A stretch of 36,609 bases of DNA, from the NCBI GenBank assembly GCA_900290335.1, contig OKRD01000097.1, forward strand, positions 1 to 36,609, in the 5' to 3' direction. The stretch comes from Burkholderiales bacterium (lineage in GTDB: Bacteria; Pseudomonadota; Gammaproteobacteria; Burkholderiales; Burkholderiaceae_F). This document shows, piece after piece, positions 17,827 to 27,025 of the stretch (positions are counted from its first letter, which is position 1; every line of letters begins with the position of its first letter). The position numbers and the translations under genes are program-made. The notes below the pieces were generated by a model. That model did no database searches. It was not told the origin of the DNA and saw only the letters and a program-made list of their open reading frames with translations.

Positions 17827-17926
17827 ACCCCCGCTAAAACATTCGAAAAATCCGAGGAAAACCCAACCCTCTAAACTGCTGGAATCTTTAACCAATCGAT
17901 CCACCCCGACACCGCTTCCAAACCAG

Positions 17927-17952
17927 CCCGGTCAGGCTCAAACCTGATTTGG
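17927..17952 (-). repeat. Right inverted terminal repeat of the DDE element
   Basis: On the minus strand it reads TTTCCAA-ATCAGGTTTGAGCCTGACCGGG-type sequence. The core TCAGGTTTGAGCCTGACCGG matches the left core TGAGGTATGAGCCTGAACGG at 17 of 20 positions, and the shared TTTCCAA matches left copy 2. It is also partly palindromic (TCAGG/CCTGA). It ends two bases before the IS110-type start codon. Confidence 0.7.
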
Positions 17953-17954
17953 AA

Positions 17955-19037
17955 ATGACTGTGAGCTTTGAGCTCGGTGACCGGTCGTGGAAGCTCAGCT
18001 GCAGCGATGGGGTCCGCAGCCCAAGCCGGTACTCGGTCAATGCGGGTGACCAGGTGACGGTTCTGGACTGTCTGGACAAGGCGCGAGCGCGATGTGGGCT
18101 GGATCCGCAAGCCAAGGTGCATACCTGTTATGAGGCCGGCCGTGACGGCTGGTGGCTGCACCGCTGGTTGCGTGAGCAAGGCATCGACAACATCGTGGTC
18201 GACTCCTCGAGCATTGAAGTGAACCGGCGCGCAAAACGCGCCAAGACCGATCGGCTGGATGCCGACAAGCTATTGGCGTTGCTGCTGCGCTTTCACCGCG
18301 GTGAGCGGCGCGTGTGGTCCGTAGTGCACGAGCCCACGGCGAAGCAAGAGGATGCGCGTCGCACACACCGGGAGATCGGACGGCTGATACATGAGCGCAT
18401 CGCTCATACCAATCGCATTGGATCACTGTTGGTCATGCACAACCTGCGTCCTGGACGCATCGGTGGGCGCACCTGGCAGGGCTGGTGGGAGGGTCATTGC
18501 AAACAGGTACCGCCGCTGCTGCGCGCAGAGATCGAGCGCGAGTACGCAAGGCTGGTACTGGCCAAACAGCAGCTCAATGCCCTGGAGACCGAGCGACGAC
18601 ATGAGGTGGCCGAGGGCGCGCATCCGGTTGTGGCGTTGCTGGCCAAGCTTCGCGCCATCGGGCCGCGCGGTGCCTGGATCCTGGACAAGGAGTTGTTTGG
18701 CTGGCGGCGCTTTGCCAATCGACGCGAGCTGGCGGGCTGTCTGGGCCTGGCGCCCACGCCGTACGCCAGCGGTACCTCTGAGGGCGAGCAGGGCATCAGC
18801 AAAGCGGGGAACAAGCGATCGCGTGCGCTCCTGGTGGAATTGGCGTGGCGGTGGCTAAAGTTTCAGCCAGACAGCGCCTTGAGCCAGTGGTTTCATCTGC
18901 GCTTTGGCATCGCGGGCAAGCGCTCGCGGCGCATTGGCATCGTGGCGCTGGCGCGGCGTTTGGCGATTGCCCTGTGGCGATACATCGAATGTGGCGAGAT
19001 CCCGGCCGGGGCAACCCTCAAGACGGTCGAGGCTTGA
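17955..19037 (+). CDS. IS110-family DEDD transposase (recombinase)
   Basis: A site-specific recombinase-like transposase with a RuvC-like DEDD domain and a C-terminal serine domain. Visible residues are D9 in FELGDRSW, E60 in CYEAGRDG, and the hallmark AKTDRLDADKL with D99 and D102. The C-terminal Transposase_20 region includes LRAIGPRGAWILDKELFGW and the conserved GISKAGN, whose Ser (about 282) is the expected nucleophile. I use the ATG at 17955 rather than the TTG two codons earlier; neither has a well-placed Shine-Dalgarno. The 360 residues are intact. Translation may depend on upstream transcription or on a circular-junction promoter. Confidence 0.93.
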   Translation: MTVSFELGDRSWKLSCSDGVRSPSRYSVNAGDQVTVLDCLDKARARCGLDPQAKVHTCYEAGRDGWWLHRWLREQGIDNIVVDSSSIEVNRRAKRAKTDRLDADKLLALLLRFHRGERRVWSVVHEPTAKQEDARRTHREIGRLIHERIAHTNRIGSLLVMHNLRPGRIGGRTWQGWWEGHCKQVPPLLRAEIEREYARLVLAKQQLNALETERRHEVAEGAHPVVALLAKLRAIGPRGAWILDKELFGWRRFANRRELAGCLGLAPTPYASGTSEGEQGISKAGNKRSRALLVELAWRWLKFQPDSALSQWFHLRFGIAGKRSRRIGIVALARRLAIALWRYIECGEIPAGATLKTVEA

Positions 19038-19091
19038 CGAATCCGCCCAATCGAACGGCCTGGCACGCGATACGACATCATGATCAAAGGT

Positions 19092-19222
19092 CAACGCGCC
19101 CGAAGTGTCCGCGGGTCACCCGTCGGTGACCGTCCGAAAAGATGGGGCGCGTTGGTAACTGGGGCTTCACAGAGCGCCTTGCGCGCATACCGTATGTGGT
19201 GTCCGGACCTTTGCTCCGGCAC
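19092..19222 (+). ncRNA. Candidate bridge (guide) RNA in the IS110-type 3' end
   Basis: Within the 3' non-coding region CAACGCGCCC (19092-19101) pairs perfectly over ten bases with GGGCGCGTTG (19145-19154). It encloses an inner seven-pair hairpin GGTCACC-CGTC-GGTGACC (19114-19131). A further stem GTG-(T)-CCGGA/TCCGG-CAC lies at 19199-19222. A CGAGC/GCTCG hairpin follows near 19238. Nested stems separated by unpaired loops are what a bridge RNA looks like, and the position is right for an IS1111-type element. The guide loops cannot be assigned without the true ends. Confidence 0.4.
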
Positions 19223-19388
19223 GGATAGAAGCTCGTCCGAGCTCTGGCTCGAACGCTCATTACGCCCCGACCCAGGATCAGGATGCAACCGCCAGCCATC
19301 TTCAATTACCGAACAACGAGCGCCGCCATGAGTACCGGTTGACCGATCAAAGTTTCACAAGGGGCTTGACAAATGAGTCCTCATAGAA

Positions 19389-19430
19389 GCGGACAATCAA
19401 TTAGCTACAAAACCGGACAGTTCTATTCGC
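19389..19430 (+). repeat. Degenerate CGGACA direct repeat, possible end of another element
   Basis: GCGGACAATCAATTAGC (19389-19405) and CCGGACAGTTCTATTCGC (19413-19430) are imperfect direct copies 24 bases apart. Both are A/T-richer than the surroundings. Spaced direct copies at an element end resemble the left end of the DDE element, but the sequence is different. They may be a relic of a third insertion element with no gene left here. Confidence 0.4.
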
Positions 19431-19437
19431 TCTCGAC

Positions 19438-19497
19438 AGGAAGCCTGGAGCCAGGAAGCCTTGAGCCAGGAGGCCTGGAGCCAGGAAGCCTGGAGCC
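19438..19497. repeat. Tandem repeat, four 15-bp units
   Basis: Four head-to-tail copies of AGGAAGCCTGGAGCC, with one substitution in unit 2 (T for G) and one in unit 3 (G for A). Units 1 and 4 are identical. The array ends one base before the methyltransferase stop codon read on the minus strand. There are no spacers, so it is a minisatellite and not a CRISPR. Confidence 0.9.
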
Positions 19498-19498
19498 C

Positions 19499-20353
19499 CT
19501 AGCGGCCGCCGGCGGTCGCCGCCCGCACGATGTGGCCGCCACGGTCCGATGCGGGCCCTTCGCGGGACGCAAAATAGCGCTGGCGGATCACGACCGGCCC
19601 CAAGTCCTCGAGCTCGCAAAAGCCCAGTGCCCGGAGCCTTGCCAGGAGCTGCGACGTTTCGAAGCGGCTCCGGAAGGCTTCTCCCAGGGACGCAACGCGC
19701 GCTTCGAGCGCCTCGCGGACGGCACGAATTTGCTCGTCGGCGCAGGCCGGATCCGGCGGGTTGGCGTAGTCAAAGACGACGTGGGCGCCCGCGGGCAGCT
19801 TGGCAATGAACTCGAGCGTGGCAAAAACCGCCTGCGGCGTCAGGTACGGCACGACGCCCAGCCAAGTGAAGAAGGTTGGCAGCGCAAAATCGAAACCGGC
19901 GGTCGCCAGCGCCTGCGGCAGGGCTTGCCGCTCAAAGTCGATCGGCACGAACGTGAGCGTGGCAGGCACCGCGATCGCGGCCTGCGCCAGGCGCTCTCGC
20001 TTCCAAGCCTGGGTGGCGGGGTGATCGACCTCGAAGATGTGCAGGCCCTGCGCCGGTGGCGCGCGGTAGGCATGCGTATCGAGCCCCGCTCCGAGTATCA
20101 CCAGCTGGCGCACGCCGTGCGCCAGCGCATCGGCCAGCGCGTCCTGGGCAAAGCGCGTCCGTACGGCAATGAACAGGCGCAGCGGCCGCACCGAGGGATC
20201 ACTGCGCGCCTCGCGCAGGGCCGCCTGCGCCTCGGGCCCCAGTATGCGCAGGGCAAGGGGATCGCGCAGGATGCGTCCGCCCTCGAGCTCCTGGTGGACG
20301 GCGCGGTGCGCCGCCGCTCCCAGCGCAGTTCGACTTGGCAGTCCTGGCTCCAT
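19499..20353 (-). CDS. Class I SAM-dependent methyltransferase (TIGR00027/LCM-like)
   Basis: A methyltransferase of the leucine-carboxyl-methyltransferase-like superfamily (TIGR00027 type); the natural substrate is unknown. The SAM-binding motif VILGAGLDTHAYR is near residues 85-97 and the acidic-loop motif EVDHPATQAWKRERL near 108-122. Both are diagnostic of this group. FFTWLGVVPYLT is the typical motif-IV-like segment. The 284 residues are complete. It starts 13 bases after rlmB with GAGGGGG upstream, so it is probably co-transcribed with rnr-rlmB. It is not part of the usual rnr-rlmB-rpsF neighbourhood and ends against the repeat and insertion-element cluster, so it may be an acquired passenger. 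Confidence 0.88.
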   Translation of the reverse strand: MEPGLPSRTALGAAAHRAVHQELEGGRILRDPLALRILGPEAQAALREARSDPSVRPLRLFIAVRTRFAQDALADALAHGVRQLVILGAGLDTHAYRAPPAQGLHIFEVDHPATQAWKRERLAQAAIAVPATLTFVPIDFERQALPQALATAGFDFALPTFFTWLGVVPYLTPQAVFATLEFIAKLPAGAHVVFDYANPPDPACADEQIRAVREALEARVASLGEAFRSRFETSQLLARLRALGFCELEDLGPVVIRQRYFASREGPASDRGGHIVRAATAGGR

Positions 20354-20366
20354 CGCGGGGGCCCCC

Positions 20367-21161
20367 TCAAAGGCCTTTTTGTCGCCGCTGGCGTTGCGTC
20401 TCGAACAGACAAACGCCGGCCGCGACCGAGACGTTCAGGCTCTCCATGCCGCCGGACATCGGGATATGCACCAGCTCATCGCAGCCCTCCCGCGTCAAGC
20501 GCCGTAGGCCGGAGCCTTCGGCACCCAACGCCCAAGCACGCGCACCGGTCAGGTCGACCTCGTAGAGACTTCGCGCCGCTCCGATCTCGGCCCCGACGAT
20601 CCATATTCCCGCGTCCTGCATATCCTTCATCGCCCGGGCCAGGTTGGTGACCGCGATGATCGGCACGACCTCGGCTGCCCCGGCCGCCGCCTTGGCCGCT
20701 ACCGTGGTCAGCGAGGCGGAGCGATCGCGCGGCACCACGAGCGCATCAGCCCCGGCCGCGGCCGCAGTTCGCAGGCAGGCGCCCAGGTTGCGCGGATCGG
20801 TAACACCGTCGAGCAGCAGCAGCAAGGTTTTGGGGGTGACCGCGTCGAGCAGCCGATCAAGGTTTACGCCCGGACGCAGCGCCGCCACCTGGGCGACCAG
20901 TCCCTGGTGCGGCGCCTCGGGCGAGAATCCACGCAGGCGCGCGGCGTCCACACCGACGCAGCGCACCTGCGTCGCGCCGGCACGCGCCAGCAGCTGCTGC
21001 ATGCGCGCGTCGCGCCGGCCGGTGTCGAAGTACAAGACCTCGATGGAACCCGGGTCGGTGCGTAGGCGGGCACCGACGGCATGAAAGCCGGCCAGGATGC
21101 GGTGGGTACCGCTCGCCTGCCCCGGCGGGGACTCTGGCCCTGTTTTTCGATCCCCTCCCAC
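20367..21161 (-). CDS. rlmB: 23S rRNA 2'-O-methyltransferase (G2251) RlmB
   Basis: A SpoU/TrmH-type SPOUT methyltransferase that methylates G2251 in the peptidyl-transferase P-loop of 23S rRNA. The N-terminal substrate-binding domain starts ILAGFHAVGARLR. The SPOUT knot motifs are LLLDGVTDPRNLGACLRTAAAAGADALV, ALGAEGSGLRRL and the C-terminal IPMSGGMESLNVSVAAG. The ORF track extends 145 residues into rnr, which is spurious. The GTG at 21161 is the only initiation codon I see in frame after the rnr stop, giving 264 residues (E. coli: 243). It begins 16 bases after rnr. Confidence 0.95.
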   Translation of the reverse strand: MGGDRKTGPESPPGQASGTHRILAGFHAVGARLRTDPGSIEVLYFDTGRRDARMQQLLARAGATQVRCVGVDAARLRGFSPEAPHQGLVAQVAALRPGVNLDRLLDAVTPKTLLLLLDGVTDPRNLGACLRTAAAAGADALVVPRDRSASLTTVAAKAAAGAAEVVPIIAVTNLARAMKDMQDAGIWIVGAEIGAARSLYEVDLTGARAWALGAEGSGLRRLTREGCDELVHIPMSGGMESLNVSVAAGVCLFETQRQRRQKGL

Positions 21162-21177
21162 GCGTGCGGAGCCCGGT

Positions 21178-23565
21178 TCACTTGCGCCGGCGACGGGCCG
21201 TCGGGCCGCTGGCCGTGACCCCGACCTTGGCCGAGGCCTGCTGGCCCTTGGCCGATTTGCCGCGCCGGGCGGCGATGCGCTCGGCGCGCGTGGCTTGACG
21301 CCGGCGCCGCTGCTCGACCCCCTCGCCCGGCGTGGAGCGGCCCGCGGTCCGGGCCGGACCTGGTTCCCCGGGACGCGGTTCCCCCGGTCGCACCATGCGA
21401 AAGTCGATGCGCCGCGCCTCCAGGTCGACGCGAGCGACCTGGACGGTGAGACGGTCGCCCAGGCGATAGCGGATTCCGGTGCGCTCGCCCCGCAGTTCAT
21501 GGGTGGCCTCGTTGAACTGAAAGTATTCGCTGCCCAGCTCCGAAACGTGCACCAGACCCTCGACATAGAGCTCGTCGAGCACCACGAAAAGACCAAAGGG
21601 CACCACGGCGCCGATCGAGCCCGAGAAGATCTCGCCGACGCGCTCGCGCACGTAGTAGCTCTTGAGCCACGCCTCGACGTCGCGGGAAGCCTCGTCGGCG
21701 CGCCGCTCGTTGGCCGAGCACAGCATGCCCAGCTGTTCCCAGCGGGCGATGGGCGGGATCTGCTCGTCGGCGCTGCCGGCGAGCTGCGGCAGGTAGCGCC
21801 TGTCCTCGAGGATTGCCTTCAGCGCGCGGTGCACCAGCAAGTCGGGATAGCGGCGGATCGGCGAGGTGAAATGGGCGTAGGCCTCGTAGGCCAGCCCGAA
21901 GTGACCGACGTTGTGCGGACTGTATTGCGCCTGCTGCATCGAGCGCAGCAGCAGCATGTTGAGCAAGGGAGCATCGGGCCGCGCGCGTATCTTTTCGATG
22001 AGCTGCGCATAGTCGCTGGGCTTGGGCGCCTCAGCGCCTCCCAGCTGCAGCCCCAGGGCCTTGAGAGTGGCGCGCAGGGTTTCGAGCTTCTGGGGCGTCG
22101 GTCCCTCGTGCACGCGCAGCAGGGAGTCGTGCTTCTTACGCTGCAGCAGGTCGGCCGCACACACATTGGCGGCAAGCATGCATTCCTCGATGAGTCGATG
22201 GGCATCGTTGCGCACCCGCGCCACGATGCGCTCGATGCGGCCGTTGGCATCGCAAATGATCTGCGTTTCGGTGGTTTCGAGTTCCAGTGCACCGCGCTTG
22301 GCCCGCGCCCGGGCGAACGCGCGGTAGACCTCATGGAGTTCGTGCAGCCGCGGCAGGAGTTTCTCGTATCGCGCCGCCGCCCGGCTCGACGGGTTCGACA
22401 ATGCGTCCCAGACCTCGTTGTAGGTCAGGCGGGCCTGCGAATGCATCACCCCAGGGTAGAACTGGTAGCCCCGCACGGCCCCTTCCTTGGTGATAGTCAT
22501 GTCGCACACCATTACCAAGCGGTCGACCGCGGGCCCGAGCGAGCAAAGGCCGTTGGAGAGCTCCTCGGGCAGCATCGGGATCACGCGGCGCGGAAAATAC
22601 ACCGAGGTCGAACGGTTCTGCGCCTCCTTGTCCAGGCCCGACCCGGTGTGAACGTAGTGATCGACATCGGCGATGGCGACCACCAGGCGCCAGCCGCGGC
22701 GGCCATCGCTCTCGCAATAGACCGCATCATCGAAGTCGCGCGCGTCCTCGCCGTCGATGGTCACCAGGGCAATGTCACGCAGATCAATGCGTCCGCGCAG
22801 ATCGGACTTGCGCACCTCCCGCGGCAGAGCCTTGGCAGCAGCGAGCACCTCCTCGGGAAACTCGTGTGGCACGCCGAATTTGCGCACCGCGATCTCGATC
22901 TCCATGCCCGGGTCGTCGATTTCCCCCAGCACCTGGACCACGCGCCCGACGGCCTGCATATTGCGTTGCGGCTGCTGCACGATCTGGACGACCACGACCT
23001 GGCCATCGCGGGCCCCGCCGCAGGCCTGCGGTGGAACCAGGATGTCATGACGGATGCGCTGGTCCTCGGGCACGACCACGCTCACCCCCCGCTCGTTGAG
23101 CAGGCGCCCCACCAGGCGGTCGGTGCGCCGCTCGATGACGTCGACGATCTCGCCTTCGGGCCGCCCGCGTCGGTCCACGCCCGTCACCCGCACCAGCGCC
23201 CGGTCGCCGTGCACGAGCTTGCTCATCTCGGCCTCAGAGAGCACGACATCGGGACCGCGGTCGTCGCGGATCAGGAAGCCGAAGCCGTCGCGATGCCCCT
23301 GGACTTGCCCTGAAACGAGGTTGGCGCGCGCCGCGATGAGCAGCAGTCCGGCGCGGTTTTGCACCACCTGCCCGTTGCGCTCGAGCTCGGCCAGCGTGTG
23401 CTCGAGTTCGGCCTGCCGCTCGGGCTCCAGGGCGAGCAAACCCGCCAGTTCCTGGGGTCGCAGCGGCGTGCCGGCGCGTGTCATCGCCTCCAGCACCGCC
23501 TGCGGCTGCACGGCTGCGAGGGCCGGGTTGGCGCCTTCGTCGGTTTCGGGTTTATTTCGGGCCAT
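21178..23565 (-). CDS. rnr: Ribonuclease R
   Basis: A processive 3'-5' exoribonuclease able to degrade structured RNA. An N-terminal winged-helix-like domain (about 22-75) leads to cold-shock domains including GHRDGFGFLI near 90. The RNB catalytic domain begins at IDGEDARDFDDAVYCE near 270, with the metal-binding aspartates. YAHFTSPIRRYPDLLVHR is the second RNB signature. A C-terminal S1 domain (FSGSIGAVVPFGLFVVLDEL) and a basic Arg/Lys tail follow. At 795 residues it has normal size. The start codon abuts the -35 box of the divergent tRNA-Leu promoter, and there is no clear Shine-Dalgarno. Confidence 0.97.
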   Translation of the reverse strand: MARNKPETDEGANPALAAVQPQAVLEAMTRAGTPLRPQELAGLLALEPERQAELEHTLAELERNGQVVQNRAGLLLIAARANLVSGQVQGHRDGFGFLIRDDRGPDVVLSEAEMSKLVHGDRALVRVTGVDRRGRPEGEIVDVIERRTDRLVGRLLNERGVSVVVPEDQRIRHDILVPPQACGGARDGQVVVVQIVQQPQRNMQAVGRVVQVLGEIDDPGMEIEIAVRKFGVPHEFPEEVLAAAKALPREVRKSDLRGRIDLRDIALVTIDGEDARDFDDAVYCESDGRRGWRLVVAIADVDHYVHTGSGLDKEAQNRSTSVYFPRRVIPMLPEELSNGLCSLGPAVDRLVMVCDMTITKEGAVRGYQFYPGVMHSQARLTYNEVWDALSNPSSRAAARYEKLLPRLHELHEVYRAFARARAKRGALELETTETQIICDANGRIERIVARVRNDAHRLIEECMLAANVCAADLLQRKKHDSLLRVHEGPTPQKLETLRATLKALGLQLGGAEAPKPSDYAQLIEKIRARPDAPLLNMLLLRSMQQAQYSPHNVGHFGLAYEAYAHFTSPIRRYPDLLVHRALKAILEDRRYLPQLAGSADEQIPPIARWEQLGMLCSANERRADEASRDVEAWLKSYYVRERVGEIFSGSIGAVVPFGLFVVLDELYVEGLVHVSELGSEYFQFNEATHELRGERTGIRYRLGDRLTVQVARVDLEARRIDFRMVRPGEPRPGEPGPARTAGRSTPGEGVEQRRRRQATRAERIAARRGKSAKGQQASAKVGVTASGPTARRRRK

Positions 23566-23593
23566 TTGACAAGCAGGAGCCTCGACTTAGAAT
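23566..23593 (+). promoter_or_regulatory. Strong sigma-70 promoter of tRNA-Leu
   Basis: A perfect TTGACA, a 16-base spacer and TAGAAT (five of six to consensus). Transcription should start near 23600, about ten bases before the tRNA. A GC-rich discriminator (CGCCCTCCGC) follows, as at promoters under stringent control. The -35 begins at the base next to the rnr start codon. Confidence 0.8.
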
Positions 23594-23643
23594 TCGCCCT
23601 CCGCTGTCGTGCCCAGGTGGCGAAATTGGTAGACGCGCTAGAT

Positions 23644-26743
<3,100 letters not shown>

Positions 26744-26760
26744 TTTGGAAAGGCTCCAAA
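26744..26760 (-). promoter_or_regulatory. Hairpin masking the hisZ ribosome-binding site
   Basis: On the minus strand TTTGGA-GCCTT-TCCAAA is a perfect six-pair hairpin ending directly before the GTG start of hisZ. The putative Shine-Dalgarno GGAG begins in its 5' arm. It is preceded by a T-run, so it is not a terminator in that direction. It could reduce or control hisZ translation. Confidence 0.4.
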
Positions 26761-26793
26761 AAACGTTCTCGTGCCGATCGGTATCCCGGTATA

Positions 26794-26979
26794 TCAGTCC
26801 AGCAGAAGCAACAGCAGCACCAAGCCAACCAGGATCGATGCCATCCCGAAGAATCGAATCTGGCCGTCCGCCATGCCGCCGATGCGCCGCATCACCGAGC
26901 GCCAGGATGTCGGGGAAACGAGGGGCAGCAGACCCTCGAACACCAGCATCAGCGCCACGGCGGTCACGAAAGTCTGCAT
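26794..26979 (-). CDS. DUF2065 family small membrane protein (YjeT-like)
   Basis: A 61-residue inner-membrane protein with two hydrophobic segments: residues about 4-20 (VTAVALMLVFEGLLPL) and 42-60 (FGMASILVGLVLLLLLL). A short charged loop, RSVMRRIGGMADGQIRFFG, joins them and is the family signature. Function is unknown. Its place between hflC and hisZ/purA is conserved in many proteobacteria. It starts 46 bases after hflC. Confidence 0.88.
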   Translation of the reverse strand: MQTFVTAVALMLVFEGLLPLVSPTSWRSVMRRIGGMADGQIRFFGMASILVGLVLLLLLLD

Positions 26980-27025
26980 GGGGGCGAGGTAGGCGAACGC
27001 ACGCCGGCGAGAACGGCGGCGGCCA

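Larger units (their letters stand above)
16411..17952 (+). mobile_element. DDE (rve-core) insertion element, about 1.54 kb
   Basis: A single-gene insertion sequence. Bounds are set by three copies of one terminal motif: two direct copies on the left (16411 and 16450) and one inverted copy on the right (17932-17952). Between the left repeats and the right one lie the transposase gene and a 3' non-coding stretch with a hairpin. I see no target-site duplication across these bounds; AGTCTTAT precedes and AAATGACT follows. Exact ends are therefore uncertain, or the right flank was replaced when the IS110-type element arrived. I do not recognise a named IS. Confidence 0.75.
17953..19384 (+). mobile_element. 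IS110-family element, probable IS1111-like layout
   Basis: The recombinase gene has essentially no 5' non-coding end, because the right repeat of the preceding DDE element ends at 17952. It has a 3' non-coding region of about 335-350 bases rich in inverted repeats. That asymmetry fits the IS1111 group, whose guide RNA lies 3' of the gene. An outward-facing TTGACA (19366-19371) and a small palindrome ATGAG-TC-CTCAT (19373-19384) mark the probable right end. Exact ends are not proven; IS110 elements usually leave no target duplication to mark them. Confidence 0.6.
19038..19498. other. Gene-free stretch between IS110-type gene and methyltransferase
   Basis: This 461-base region holds no credible protein gene. 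From left to right it contains the IS110-type 3' non-coding end with stems, an outward TTGACA, a small palindrome, a degenerate CGGACA repeat pair and a 15-bp tandem repeat. The small ORFs listed here by the track have no recognisable similarity or ribosome sites and are ignored. Confidence 0.7.

Noticed and set aside
19438-19497. Possible CRISPR array
   Set aside because: Units are head-to-tail with no spacers and only 15 bases long; no cas genes nearby.
20354-20366. GGGGGCCCCC palindrome before the methyltransferase start
   Set aside because: It has no loop, so it cannot form a hairpin as written; it probably just contains the GAGGGGG ribosome site.
19373-20650. 425-residue plus-strand ORF with repeated SLEPG units
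   Set aside because: The repeats are the 15-bp minisatellite read in one frame; the rest is antisense to the methyltransferase and rlmB. No start signal.
21162-21596. N-terminal extension of the rlmB ORF
   Set aside because: It overlaps rnr and has no SpoU/RlmB similarity; the GTG at 21161 is in frame after the rnr stop.
21097-23313. 738-residue plus-strand ORF antisense to rnr
   Set aside because: Shadow of rnr codon bias; no domain seen.
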